DNA from: JBOIBN01 sp050739575
GTDB lineage: Bacteria; Pseudomonadota; Gammaproteobacteria; JAKDMP01
Length of the DNA stretch: 64,000 nucleotides
Direction of reading: 5' to 3'
NCBI GenBank assembly: GCA_050739575.1
Contig: JBOIBN010000002.1
Coordinates: forward strand, 15,371 to 79,370
The notes under the pieces are model-generated. The model searched no databases. It saw only the letters and a list, made by a program, of their open reading frames with translations, and had not been told where the DNA came from. Positions 16,256 through 25,021 of the stretch are shown one piece after another. Made by a program: the position numbers and the translations under genes. How positions within the stretch are numbered: position 1 is the stretch's first letter; each line of letters begins with the position of its first letter.

Positions 16256-16720
16256 CTATATCATTTTCTGGCTGTAGTTTTCAATACCGATGCGTTCGAT
16301 CAGGTCGAGTTGGGTTTCCAGCCAGTCTATGTGTTCTTCCTCGCTTTCGAGGATGTCTTCCAGCAGATCGCGCGAGACGTAGTCGCTGACCTTTTCGCAA
16401 TGGGCGATGGCTTCGCGGAGTGGCGGATGGGCATCGCGTTCGAGCTTGAGATCGCACTCGATGATTTCCTTCACGTCCTCGCCGAGGTGTAACTTGCCGA
16501 GATCCTGGAGGTTGGGCAGGCCCTCCAGAAACAGGATGCGCTCGATCAGCCGGTCGGCATGCTTCATCTCGTCTATGGATTCGTTGTATTCGTGTTCGTC
16601 CAGTTGCTTGAGTCCCCAGTTCTTGTACATGCGCGCATGCACGAAGTACTGGTTGATCGCGGTGAGTTCGTTTTTGAGGATCTGGTTGAGGTGCTGGATG
16701 ACGGTTTTATCGCCTTGCAT
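16256..16720 (-). CDS. bfr: Bacterioferritin
   Basis: The 154-residue protein stores iron in a 24-subunit haem-containing shell. Start is taken at MQGDKTVIQHLN (ATG 16720), matching the family N-terminus. Di-iron ligands are visible: E18 (LKNELTAINQYF), E51 and H54 in DEMKHADR, and late helices with CEKVSDYVSRDLLEDILESEEEH in two parts (E and H ligands). The haem-ligand Met is the M of DEMKHADRLIERILF, equivalent to Met52 of E. coli Bfr. The gene follows bfd on the same strand, 119 bases downstream, so the two are likely co-regulated by iron. Confidence 0.95.
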   Translation of the reverse strand: MQGDKTVIQHLNQILKNELTAINQYFVHARMYKNWGLKQLDEHEYNESIDEMKHADRLIERILFLEGLPNLQDLGKLHLGEDVKEIIECDLKLERDAHPPLREAIAHCEKVSDYVSRDLLEDILESEEEHIDWLETQLDLIERIGIENYSQKMI

Positions 16721-16839
16721 GATCGGCTCCCGGACGCGAATGGATAACAACCTATGCTACAGCGTAGCGCAGACTTGTTATCGGGGCAATAAAATCGATC
16801 CGGGCGGAATCGCCGCCTGAACACAGTCGTGTAGCGTCG

Positions 16840-17061
16840 TCAGCCCGTCTTGGCCAAGTGATGAGAGGTGACGAGCTGCAGGCGGCGAGCCGGTTTGCTC
16901 TTGAGGCTTTCGACGAGAATCTCGCGAACCTCGGATTCGCAGCAGCCGCAGCAGGTGGAGACTTCCAGCGATTCCTGTAGTGCTTCGAAAGTCGTGTCTC
17001 CCTCAGTTACGGCCTCGCGGATGCGGTGGTCGGTCACGGCATTGCAGCAGCAGACATACAT
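16840..17061 (-). CDS. bfd: Bacterioferritin-associated ferredoxin
   Basis: This 73-residue [2Fe-2S] protein reduces bacterioferritin iron so that it can be released. The N-terminal MYVCCCNAVTD and the later STCCGCC supply the four cluster cysteines (family pattern C-x-C near residue 5 and C-x2-C near residue 38), with extra cysteines beside each pair. The family's C-terminal helix is basic (SLKSKPARR), which suits docking to Bfr. A Fur-box-like site lies 40 bases upstream of the ATG. Confidence 0.93.
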   Translation of the reverse strand: MYVCCCNAVTDHRIREAVTEGDTTFEALQESLEVSTCCGCCESEVREILVESLKSKPARRLQLVTSHHLAKTG

Positions 17062-17100
17062 AGGCTAAGGCCATGGAATTGAACCGGCTACAGTCTAAAT

Positions 17101-17119
17101 GCAAACGAGAATCATTGTC
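17101..17119 (-). promoter_or_regulatory. Fur-box-like operator upstream of bfd
   Basis: GCAAACGAGAATCATTGTC matches the 19-base E. coli Fur consensus at 14 of 19 positions, with the half GAATCATTGTC strongest. It lies between the dapE stop and the bfd start, the right place for iron-dependent repression of bfd (and bfr downstream). Confidence 0.6.
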
Positions 17120-17133
17120 AACGCCGCCACGGC

Positions 17134-18279
17134 TCAAACAGTGAGCAAGCTCTCGAAAATGCCCGAATAAATGCGGGTGAGGCTATTCAAGTCGGTGAGG
17201 CTGACGTGTTCGTTTGCCTTGTGGATGGATTCGCGCACCGGGCCGAGTTCGACCACTTCGGCGCCGGTCGGGGCGATGAAGCGCCCGTCGGAGGTGCCGC
17301 CTCCGGTGGCGAGCGCGGGCGTCACGCCGGTTTCCGCTTCGATTGCCCCGACGGTTGCCCGGCGGAGTGCGCCGTCGAGCGAGAGGAAAGGTTGCCCGCC
17401 GTCGCGCCAGGCAATTTCGCTTCTCGGTGCGTGGCGGGTAAAAATTTCCGCTACGCGTCGTTGTAGGTCTTCGGGTTCGAAGGGTGGCGGGTAGCGGAAA
17501 TTGAATTGCGCGCTCGCCCGACCGGGGATGACGTTGCTGACGCCAGTGCCGGCCGCAATATTAGCGATCTGGAACGAAAGCGGCGGGAAGGCCGGATCGC
17601 CCGGCGGCCATTCGACGGCCGCGAGTTCGGTGAGCGCGGCCAGCAGCCGGTGTGCGGCATTGTCGGCGTGATCGGGATAGGCGACATGACCCTGCACACC
17701 GTGCACGGTGACATGACCGGTGAGCGAGCCGCGGCGGCCGATGCGGATCTCATCTCCAGCCAGCGCGATGCTCGACGGTTCACCGACCAGGCAATGATCT
17801 ATCCGCACGCCACGTTCGCCCAGCGCTTCCATCACCCGCCGGGTGCCGTCGCACGCCGGGCCTTCCTCGTCGGACGTAATCAGGAAGGCGAGCGTGCCGC
17901 GATGCCGCGGATGTTGTCGCACGAAACCGGTTGCGGCCGTGACCAGGGTGGCGAGTCCGCCCTTCATGTCGGCGGCGCCGCGCCCGTAAAGCCGCCCGTC
18001 GCGCACGACGGGCTCAAACGGGTCGCTGACCCAGTCTTCGAGCGGACCTGTCGGAACGACGTCTGTGTGTCCGGCCAACGCGAGCAGGGGCGAGCCTTCG
18101 CCGTGGGTTGCCCACAGGTTGGATACTTCGCCGAAGGGCATCGCCTCAAGCGTAAAACCTGCTGCTTCGAGCCTTTCGCCGATGAGTGCCTGACAGCCGG
18201 CATCGCTTGGCGTCAACGATCGCCTGCGGATGAGCGCGCTTGCGAGTTCGAGTACGGCTTCAGGCGAAGCTGCGCTCAT
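17134..18279 (-). CDS. dapE: Succinyl-diaminopimelate desuccinylase
   Basis: The 381-residue M20 metallopeptidase-fold enzyme hydrolyses N-succinyl-L,L-diaminopimelate in lysine and peptidoglycan precursor synthesis. The metal-site motifs are present: ALAGHTDVVPTGP (first His and Asp), GRGAADMKGGLA (bridging Asp) and TSDEEGPACDG (catalytic Glu pair), with a C-terminal ELGPVRESIHKANEHVS segment that supplies the last His. Length matches the family. The start overlaps the dapD stop by 4 bases, so dapC, dapD and dapE form one operon in pathway-related order. Confidence 0.96.
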   Translation of the reverse strand: MSAASPEAVLELASALIRRRSLTPSDAGCQALIGERLEAAGFTLEAMPFGEVSNLWATHGEGSPLLALAGHTDVVPTGPLEDWVSDPFEPVVRDGRLYGRGAADMKGGLATLVTAATGFVRQHPRHRGTLAFLITSDEEGPACDGTRRVMEALGERGVRIDHCLVGEPSSIALAGDEIRIGRRGSLTGHVTVHGVQGHVAYPDHADNAAHRLLAALTELAAVEWPPGDPAFPPLSFQIANIAAGTGVSNVIPGRASAQFNFRYPPPFEPEDLQRRVAEIFTRHAPRSEIAWRDGGQPFLSLDGALRRATVGAIEAETGVTPALATGGGTSDGRFIAPTGAEVVELGPVRESIHKANEHVSLTDLNSLTRIYSGIFESLLTV

Positions 18280-19112
18280 TCGTTCGGAAGATCGCGCAGC
18301 AGTTCGTTGATGCCGGTCTTGGCGCGCGTCTTTGCGTCCACCCGTTTGACGATGATGGCCGCGTTGAGGCTGTGCGAGCCGTCGGCCGCGGGAAGCGAAC
18401 CGGCGACCACGACGCTGCCGGCGGGCACGCGACCGTAGCTGGTTTCGCCGCTTGCGCGATCGTAGATGCGGGTGGACTGACCGAGAAATACGCCCATGCC
18501 GATCACGCTGCCCCGTTCGACAATGACGCCTTCAACGATTTCGGAACGCGCACCGATGAAGCAATCGTCCTCGATAATGGTCGGCGCGGCCTGCAGCGGT
18601 TCGAGCACGCCACCGATGCCGGCGCCGCCGGATAGATGCACGCGCTCGCCGATCTGCGCGCAGGAGCCGACTGTGGCCCAAGTGTCCACCATGCTGCCTG
18701 CACCGATGTGCGCGCCGATGTTTACGTAGCTCGGCATGAGCACGGTATCGGGGCCGATCCAGGCGCCGCGACGCACGGTCGCCGGTGGCACCAAGCGCAC
18801 GCGTTCGCGTGCAAAGTCATCGGCACCGTAACCGGCGTATTTGAGCGGTACTTTGTCGTAGCCGCGCAATGCGTCCAGTTCGATGGGTTGGCTTTCGGTG
18901 ATGCGAAAATAAAGCAGTATCGCCTTCTTCAGCCACTCGTTTACACGCCACCCGTTCGGACCGGGCTCGGCGACACGGGCCTCGCCGCGGTCGAGCAAGC
19001 CGATAGCGGTTTCAATGCCTGCATGCAGTGCGTCTGACGTGCGTGCGCGGTCGAGCGTTGTGTGCACTTCGAATGCGGTTTCAATTTCGCTGCGTGCAGC
19101 TTCAGGCGTCAT
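18276..19112 (-). CDS. dapD: Tetrahydrodipicolinate N-succinyltransferase
   Basis: The 278-residue left-handed beta-helix acyltransferase transfers succinyl from succinyl-CoA to tetrahydrodipicolinate. The N-terminal helical domain (MTPEAARSEIETAFE) is followed by hexapeptide repeats (about 105-230), including VNIGAHIGAGSMVDTWATVG and GGVLEPLQAAPTIIEDD in the usual DapD wording. It overlaps dapE by 4 bases and its start lies 11 bases inside the dapC 3' end. Together with its neighbours it commits the organism to the succinylase branch of the lysine pathway. Confidence 0.97.
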   Translation of the reverse strand: MTPEAARSEIETAFEVHTTLDRARTSDALHAGIETAIGLLDRGEARVAEPGPNGWRVNEWLKKAILLYFRITESQPIELDALRGYDKVPLKYAGYGADDFARERVRLVPPATVRRGAWIGPDTVLMPSYVNIGAHIGAGSMVDTWATVGSCAQIGERVHLSGGAGIGGVLEPLQAAPTIIEDDCFIGARSEIVEGVIVERGSVIGMGVFLGQSTRIYDRASGETSYGRVPAGSVVVAGSLPAADGSHSLNAAIIVKRVDAKTRAKTGINELLRDLPNE

Positions 19113-20307
19113 AGCGCGTTACAAAACGGGCGAGACGATGGAGTGCTTCTTCGCAGACCGCCTCTTCGGGCACCAGCGAGACGCGCAGATAACTGGCGCC
19201 GGGATCGCCGTCCGGCGTCGGGCGCGAAATATATCGGCCGGGCAAGGTAATCAATCCTTCAGTGCCGTACAACTCGCGCGCGAAGCGTTCGTCGTCTCCG
19301 CCCGGCACCGCAAGCCATAAATAAAACGCACCGGGCGGAATCTCTACCGGCAACACCGGACCGAGAATTCTCTGCGCAGCGGCAAACTTTGCCTGGTAGC
19401 GCCTGCGGTTCGCTGCGACGTGCTCGATGTCGGACCAGGCGGCGATGCTCGCCTTCTGCGTGGCGATCGGCATGGCGCAGCCGTGATAGGTTCGATAGGC
19501 CGCGAGTGGTCCGATGACGGCGGCATCACCGGCGACCAGACCGGAGCGCAGCCCGGGAACGCTCGAACGCTTGGAGAGGCTGTGAAAGACAACGAGATTA
19601 CGAAAATCGTCGCGGCCGATGGCTGCGGCCGCCTCGAGCGCGCCGGGCGGCGGAGCGGATTCGTCCGTGTAGATGTCGGCATAGCATTCGTCGGCGGCGA
19701 TGACGAAGTCGTAGCGGTCGGCGAGCGCGAAGGCGAGCTTCCAGTCTTCGGGGTCAAGTACCGCACCGCTCGGGTTGCCCGGCGAGCACAGGAAAAGCAC
19801 CTGGCAACGCTTCCACACTTCGTCCGGCACCGCTGCAAGTTCGGGCTTGTGGTTCGTCGCCGCATCAGTGTTCATGAACCAGGGTCGGACACCGGCGAGC
19901 AGCGCCGCACCTTCGTAAATCTGATAGAAGGGATTGGGCATCACCACGAGCGGATCACGCGTACGATCGACGACCGCTTGCACGAAGGCGAACAGCCCCT
20001 CGCGCGTGCCGTTGACCGGCAGCACCTGGCGATCGGGATCGAGCGCGCCGGGCGCGAGCCGGTAGCGGCGCATCAAGGCATCTGCCATCGCCGCGCGCAA
20101 CTCCGGCAAACCCCGCGCAGTGGGATAACTCGCAAGTTCGCCGGCGTGCCGCTTCAGTGCTTCGACGATAAAGTCCGGCGGCGCATGCCGCGGCTCGCCA
20201 ATCGAAAGTGCGATGGGCGTGCGATCCGCCGGAGGGGTCGCGTCGGCGAGGAGCGTTGCAAGCCGCTCGAAGGGGTACGGTTTCAGAAGCCGGATATCAG
20301 GGTTCAT
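19102..20307 (-). CDS. dapC: Succinyldiaminopimelate transaminase
   Basis: This 401-residue fold-type I aminotransferase makes N-succinyl-L,L-diaminopimelate using glutamate and PLP. The N-terminus MNPDIRLLKPYPFERLATLL and the substrate loop ALSIGEPRHAPPDFI match the proteobacterial DapC group. The PLP region shows PNPFYQIYEGAA, SPGNPSGAVL, DECYADIY and the lysine motif FHSLSKRSSVPGLRSG. The start is placed at ATG 20307 by family N-terminus, not the upstream in-frame ATG at 20316. It leads the dap operon, and 128 bases separate it from glnD upstream. Confidence 0.94.
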   Translation of the reverse strand: MNPDIRLLKPYPFERLATLLADATPPADRTPIALSIGEPRHAPPDFIVEALKRHAGELASYPTARGLPELRAAMADALMRRYRLAPGALDPDRQVLPVNGTREGLFAFVQAVVDRTRDPLVVMPNPFYQIYEGAALLAGVRPWFMNTDAATNHKPELAAVPDEVWKRCQVLFLCSPGNPSGAVLDPEDWKLAFALADRYDFVIAADECYADIYTDESAPPPGALEAAAAIGRDDFRNLVVFHSLSKRSSVPGLRSGLVAGDAAVIGPLAAYRTYHGCAMPIATQKASIAAWSDIEHVAANRRRYQAKFAAAQRILGPVLPVEIPPGAFYLWLAVPGGDDERFARELYGTEGLITLPGRYISRPTPDGDPGASYLRVSLVPEEAVCEEALHRLARFVTRYDA

Positions 20308-20435
20308 GGCGCGCATGCGAAAGGGGATCGGAAGATATTATGGTGCGTAATTTTCTCACAATGCGTCGAACCGCCCGTCGCATCCTTGTCGTGCGCGGGA
20401 TTTCGAACCGAAACTGTCCCTGCTTTGCGATCGGT

Positions 20436-23009
20436 TCAGACTTCATCGGCGATTTCGGTGTGGAGGGCGCTTTCAAGCGCGGTGCGTGTGGTGGCATCGA
20501 GTGACCGGCCGTCGGCATCGGTGATGTGGAAAACATCTTCGGCCCGCTCGCCGATCGTCATGACCCGGGCCGCGCGCAGTTGAATCTTGCCGTGCTTGAA
20601 GGCGCGTGCCACCGCGGCGAGAAGACCGGGATGGTCGCCGGCATGGAGCTCCAGCACGTCGTAGCGGCTCTCGGGATCCTTCGAGAAGGAAATTCGGGTC
20701 GGGGTCCGGAACAAGCGGACCTGACGCGGTGTGGGTCGGATAACGCGGTGCGGCGTTGCGGAGTCGCGTTCGAGTTCTTCCATCAGCGAGGTTTCGGTGC
20801 GTTCGATGCGTCGCGGATCTTCAATCGGGCTGCCGTCGGCTTCGAACACCAGATAGGTATCGAGCGTTGCTTCATCGCCGATCGGTACGCAGCGCGCAGC
20901 CGCAATGGTGAGCCCCAGTTGTGCAAGTACGGCGGTGACGCGGGCGAAGGCAAAACTCTCGCGGGTGCAGTAGATGGCGATTGCCGTGCCCGTACCCAGG
21001 GGCGCCGCGCGCAGAAAAACGGCCGGCGGCCCGGCGGCGGCGAGCAGCGCACGGGTATGCCAGGAGATTTCTTCCGGCGTGTACCGCAAAAAGTAGTCGT
21101 CGCCGAACCTGTGCCAAAGCCGTGTTACGGCGGAGTTGCCGCCGCCCAGCAGTGCGCGTGCCTCGCGTTTACGCACGGCGATTTCGTTCGCTGCATCTGT
21201 CGGATGTTCGAGCCCGCGCCACAGAGCGCGGCTGCACCGCTGATAGAGTTCGCCGAAAAGCGCTTCGCGCCAGGCATTCCATAGCGCGGGGTTGGTGGCG
21301 TGCACGTCCGCCGCGGTAAGCACGTAAAGGTAATCGAGGCGACGCTGATCGCCCACGAGACGCGCGAAAGCGGCGGTGACCTCGGGGTCGGAAAGATCCG
21401 ATTTCTGAGCCGTCACCGAAAGTGCCAGATGATGTTGCACCAGCCAACCGACAAGTTCAGCGTCGCTGCGTGCGAGGCCGTGGTCGAGCGCAAAACTCCG
21501 GGCCTCGCGGGCGCCGAGTTGCGAATGATCGCCGCCGCGCCCCTTGGCGATGTCGTGAAACAGTGCCGCGAGAAAAATTACCTCCGGACGGTCGAGCCGC
21601 GCGGCGGCCGCACGCAGATCCGGGCGAGCCGGTTCAAAGCGGCCGTGGCACAGGCTTTCGACGTTGGCGAGCACGCGCAGAATGTGTTCATCCACCGTAT
21701 AGACGTGGAAGAGGTCGTATTGCATGCGTCCGGCGACGCGAGCGAAGGCCGGCAGATAACGGCCGAGCACGCCGGTTTCGTGCATCGCCGCCATAGCTGC
21801 GGCGACCCGATTCGGAGCCGAAAACAGGGCCAGGAAAGCGGCGCGGTTGTCGGCATCACGACGAAAGGACGCGTCTATCAGAGGCAGCGCAGTGGCGATG
21901 GAGCGGTGGGCTCCAGGAGCGAGTCCGCGCAGGTGTGGATCGCGTTGCCAGTGAAGAAAAATCCCGAGCAGGAGCCGCGGGTTTTCGTGGGGCAGGTCAG
22001 GATGGTCGAAATCCAGCGCGGTGCCGCGGGCGAGGAATTCCGGCGTAAGCGTTCGCGCCTCGTCGCGCTCGTCGGCAAGACTCGCGAAGAGGAGATCGTT
22101 AAGATGGGCAATGTCGGCTGCGCTGCGGTAATAGTCCTGCATCATCACCTCGACCGCCAGCGCACCGGAGCGGGGACGGTAGCCGAGCAGTTCCGCGGCG
22201 CGCGGCTGCAGGTCAAAAAGCAGACGATCTTCGCTCCGACCGGCAAGAGAATGCAGGGCAAGACGGATACGGGCGAGTACGCGGGCGGCGTGCGCGAGAG
22301 CCCGACGTTCTTCGACAAGGATCAGGCCCGCGCGTTCCAAGTCTGTGAGCGTGGGGCGGCGTCGGCCGAGATGGCGGGCGCCCAGCCAGTGCAGCGTGTT
22401 GAGATCGCGCAGTCCGCCCGGGCCCTCCTTGACGCTGGGTTCCAGTTTCTGAGTGGTGCCGTCGTAGCGGGCATAGCGCTCGGCTCGCTCGCGGCGTTTG
22501 GCCTTGAGGTAGGTGGTCTCGGGCCAGAGATCCGGAGACGTGAGTAGCGTATCGAGTGCGCGTGCAAGCCGTCGCTCGCCCGCGAGGAGACGGGCTTCCG
22601 TCAGGGCGGTAAAAATGGTGGCATCGGCGGCGGCCTGGTGGGTTTCGCCCAGAGTGCGCACGCCGGATCCGACCTTGAGTCCGAGATCCCATAGACGGCG
22701 CACGAAGCGCTCCACGCCTTGGCTCGTTGCGGATGGGGTGGGCTCGGCCAGGATTACGGCAAGGTCGATGTCCGAGCCGGGATACAGCTCGCGCCGACCG
22801 TAGCCGCCGGTCGCGAACAGCGCCGCGCCATTTCCGGACATGCTCTCGCTCCAAGCGGAGCGGATGACCGCGTCCACTGCCTGGGCGTGGCCGGCAAGAA
22901 GCTGAGCGGGAGACTTTCGCGCCGCGATGCCGGCGGCGAGGCTCGCGCGAGCCTGGTTCAGCGCCTCGAGGAGGGGATCGTCGCTGGCCTTAGTGGCTAA
23001 AGGTCTCAT
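20436..23009 (-). CDS. glnD: [Protein-PII] uridylyltransferase/uridylyl-removing enzyme
   Basis: This 857-residue bifunctional sensor of glutamine uridylylates and deuridylylates PII proteins to control nitrogen metabolism. The nucleotidyltransferase motif GGYGRRELYPGSDIDLAVI is near residues 68-86, the HD-domain motif FHDIAKGRGGDHS lies near the middle, and two ACT domains end the protein (SPIEDPRRIERTETSL then DVLELHAGDHPGLLAAVARAF). The start at 23009 overlaps the map 3' end by 20 bases, the common proteobacterial map-glnD order. No internal stop is seen. Confidence 0.96.
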   Translation of the reverse strand: MRPLATKASDDPLLEALNQARASLAAGIAARKSPAQLLAGHAQAVDAVIRSAWSESMSGNGAALFATGGYGRRELYPGSDIDLAVILAEPTPSATSQGVERFVRRLWDLGLKVGSGVRTLGETHQAAADATIFTALTEARLLAGERRLARALDTLLTSPDLWPETTYLKAKRRERAERYARYDGTTQKLEPSVKEGPGGLRDLNTLHWLGARHLGRRRPTLTDLERAGLILVEERRALAHAARVLARIRLALHSLAGRSEDRLLFDLQPRAAELLGYRPRSGALAVEVMMQDYYRSAADIAHLNDLLFASLADERDEARTLTPEFLARGTALDFDHPDLPHENPRLLLGIFLHWQRDPHLRGLAPGAHRSIATALPLIDASFRRDADNRAAFLALFSAPNRVAAAMAAMHETGVLGRYLPAFARVAGRMQYDLFHVYTVDEHILRVLANVESLCHGRFEPARPDLRAAAARLDRPEVIFLAALFHDIAKGRGGDHSQLGAREARSFALDHGLARSDAELVGWLVQHHLALSVTAQKSDLSDPEVTAAFARLVGDQRRLDYLYVLTAADVHATNPALWNAWREALFGELYQRCSRALWRGLEHPTDAANEIAVRKREARALLGGGNSAVTRLWHRFGDDYFLRYTPEEISWHTRALLAAAGPPAVFLRAAPLGTGTAIAIYCTRESFAFARVTAVLAQLGLTIAAARCVPIGDEATLDTYLVFEADGSPIEDPRRIERTETSLMEELERDSATPHRVIRPTPRQVRLFRTPTRISFSKDPESRYDVLELHAGDHPGLLAAVARAFKHGKIQLRAARVMTIGERAEDVFHITDADGRSLDATTRTALESALHTEIADEV

Positions 23010-23763
23010 CCGCGCGCGCGGTCAGCACGTCAAAGCCGTTGTGGGTTACAAGCACGGTATGTTCCCATTGGGCGGACAGCGAATGGTCCTTGGTGACGAC
23101 GGTCCAGCCGTCCGGGAGGAGTTTCGTGTGGCGTTTGCCGGCGTTTACCATGGGCTCGATGGTGAAGGTCATGCCCGGTTCGAGCGCAAGGCCCGTATCC
23201 GGCTCGCCGTAGTGCAGCACTTGCGGATCCTCGTGGTAGCCTCGGCCGATGCCATGCCCGCAGTATTCGCGCACGATCGAATAGCCGCGCGACTCGGCGT
23301 GGCGCTGGATGGCATAACCGATGTCGCCCAGGCGTGTGCCTGGACGTACCATCTCGAGCCCGATTTTCATCGCCTCGTAAGTCGTTTCCACCAAGCGACG
23401 GGCCTGCACTGAGGGTTCGCCCACAAAGTACATGCGGCTGGTGTCGCCGTAAAAACCGTCCATGATCACCGCGGTGTCGATGTTGATGATGTCACCGTCC
23501 CTGAGTCGTTTGTCGCCCGGGATGCCATGACAGACCACATGGTTGACCGAGGCACAGATGGTTTTCGGAAAGCCGCGATAACCGACGTTGGCGGGAATGA
23601 CCTTCTGCACGTTTACAATGTGTTCGTGGCAGATTGCATCGAGTTCGTCGGTGCTGATGCCGGAGCGGACGTGCGGCGCCACCACGTCGAGTACCTCGGC
23701 TGTCAGGTGTGCGGCTTGGCGCATTTTTTCGATTTCTTCCGGCGTTTTGACGGTGATGGCCAT
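22990..23763 (-). CDS. map: Methionine aminopeptidase, type I
   Basis: The 257-residue metalloprotease removes the initiator Met from new proteins. Start ATG 23763 follows GGAGGG at a good distance and gives the family N-terminus MAITVKTPEEIEKMRQAA; the frame extends further upstream to 23829 but without family match. Metal ligands are visible in INIDTAVIMDGFYGDTS (two Asp), GHGIGRGYHEDP (His), FTIEPMVNAG (Glu) and EHTVLVT (Glu). It is read divergently from rpsB, a gene order shared with E. coli. Confidence 0.96.
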   Translation of the reverse strand: MAITVKTPEEIEKMRQAAHLTAEVLDVVAPHVRSGISTDELDAICHEHIVNVQKVIPANVGYRGFPKTICASVNHVVCHGIPGDKRLRDGDIINIDTAVIMDGFYGDTSRMYFVGEPSVQARRLVETTYEAMKIGLEMVRPGTRLGDIGYAIQRHAESRGYSIVREYCGHGIGRGYHEDPQVLHYGEPDTGLALEPGMTFTIEPMVNAGKRHTKLLPDGWTVVTKDHSLSAQWEHTVLVTHNGFDVLTARADETFSH

Positions 23764-23792
23764 GCGGCCCTCCGGGCGGATCGCAATAGTTA

Positions 23793-23822
23793 TTGTATCG
23801 TCGAAAGCGCTCAGGTTAGAAT
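23793..23822 (+). promoter_or_regulatory. Candidate rpsB promoter
   Basis: TTGTAT (23793-23798) and TAGAAT (23817-23822) are separated by 18 bases in the map-rpsB divergent spacer, giving a plausible sigma70 promoter 140 bases before the rpsB start, which leaves room for a structured leader. Confidence 0.55.
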
Positions 23823-23866
23823 AAGCCAATTAATTCCACACACGCGCCGACACATGCGGCCGGGTG

Positions 23867-23916
23867 CCCCGCCTCCGATCCCTTCATGACTGATGATGAA
23901 GGATCAGAGAGCGGGG
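23867..23916 (+). promoter_or_regulatory. Structured rpsB leader hairpin
   Basis: The 5' leader of rpsB contains an outer CCCCGC/GCGGGG stem (23867-23872 with 23911-23916) and an inner 10-bp stem with one bulged C (23877-23887 with 23896-23905, 8-base loop). In gammaproteobacteria the rpsB leader is known to mediate autorepression by S2; that this hairpin plays that part here is inference from position. Confidence 0.5.
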
Positions 23917-23962
23917 TTGTCGCATGGGACGCGTGGAGGCTCAACCCGGACGGAGATTGACT

Positions 23963-24997
23963 ATGGCAACCGTATCCATGCGCAGCATGCTCGAGGCGGG
24001 CGTGCATTTCGGCCATCAGACCCGATTCTGGAATCCGAAGATGGCGCCCTACATCTTCGGGCACCGCAGTCGAATCCACATCATCAACCTCGAAGCGACG
24101 GTGCCGTTGCTCGAGGAGGCCGGCAATTATCTCTCCAAACTGGCAGCTCAGGGCGGACAAGTGCTGTTCGTCGGCACCAAGCGGGCGGCGCACGACGTCA
24201 TTCCACGCGAGGCGGCCCGTTGCAACATGCCGTACGTGAACCAGCGCTGGCTGGGCGGTACGCTTACCAACTTTGCAACCATCCGTCGCTCGGTCAAGCG
24301 CCTGCTCGAACTCGAAGCCATGATCGAGGACGGGACACTGGAGCGCCTGATCAAGAAGGAGGCGGTCGGCTTGCGCCGCGAGCAGGGGAAGCTCGAAAAC
24401 AGCCTCGGCGGCATCCGCGGCATGGAATCCCTGCCGGATGCCTTGTTCGTGGTAGACGTCGGTTACGAAAAAATCGCGGTTGCAGAGGCCAACAAGCTCG
24501 GTATTCCAGTGATCGGAATTGTGGATACCAACAACAGCCCTGACGGTGTGGATTACGTCATTCCCGGCAACGACGACGCCATTTCAGCGATCGAGTTGTT
24601 CGTAAGCGCCGCCGCGGATGCCCTGATTGCCGGGCGCGAAACACTGCCGGTGATCGAAGGCGATGCCGAGGACTTCGTCGAAGAAGAAGAGGTCCAGAAA
24701 ATTACGCACCGCCAGCGGCCACGCACGGCCCGCGCCAGGACTGGGGAGGACGCATCAGCTTCCAAACCGGCTCCGCGCAAGCGCACGTCAAAGCCCCCCA
24801 AGGGGTCGCCCGATCAGCCGGTTGCCGATGAGCCCGCCGCGGAGGACTCCGCCGAGTCTGGACCCAGACCGCAGCCGAAATCCAGGATCCGCGCGAAGCC
24901 AAAGGCTAAGGCAACAGCGAAAGCAGAGGGTGTGGTCGAGTCGAATGCGGCCGAGTTCGTTGGCGAACCCGAAACTGACGAATCTGAAGATGAGTAA
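23963..24997 (+). CDS. rpsB: 30S ribosomal protein S2 with a long disordered C-terminal tail
   Basis: Residues 1-240 are a standard S2 (MATVSMRSMLEAGVHFGHQT at the start, PYVNQRWLGGTLTNF, PGNDDAISAIELF). Start ATG 23963 follows GGAGA. S2 normally ends near 240-260 residues; here 344 are encoded, and about 245-344 form an added tail of mixed Lys/Arg/Pro/Ala and Glu/Ser (for example RPQPKSRIRAKPKAKATAK), ending SEDE. The tail is in frame, without stops, with base composition like its neighbours, so it looks genuine. It should be disordered and may contact RNA or partners, but its purpose is unknown. Confidence 0.96.
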   Translation: MATVSMRSMLEAGVHFGHQTRFWNPKMAPYIFGHRSRIHIINLEATVPLLEEAGNYLSKLAAQGGQVLFVGTKRAAHDVIPREAARCNMPYVNQRWLGGTLTNFATIRRSVKRLLELEAMIEDGTLERLIKKEAVGLRREQGKLENSLGGIRGMESLPDALFVVDVGYEKIAVAEANKLGIPVIGIVDTNNSPDGVDYVIPGNDDAISAIELFVSAAADALIAGRETLPVIEGDAEDFVEEEEVQKITHRQRPRTARARTGEDASASKPAPRKRTSKPPKGSPDQPVADEPAAEDSAESGPRPQPKSRIRAKPKAKATAKAEGVVESNAAEFVGEPETDESEDE

Positions 24998-25021
24998 GAA
25001 CGGGATTGAATGGAGGAACGG

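Noticed and set aside
15478..16389. 303-residue plus-strand frame across ssrA and the lysozyme
   Set aside because: Arg/Ser/Pro-rich composition, antisense to tmRNA and lysozyme; not coding.
20436..23009. Several plus-strand frames opposite glnD
   Set aside because: All mirror the clear GlnD frame and lack motifs.
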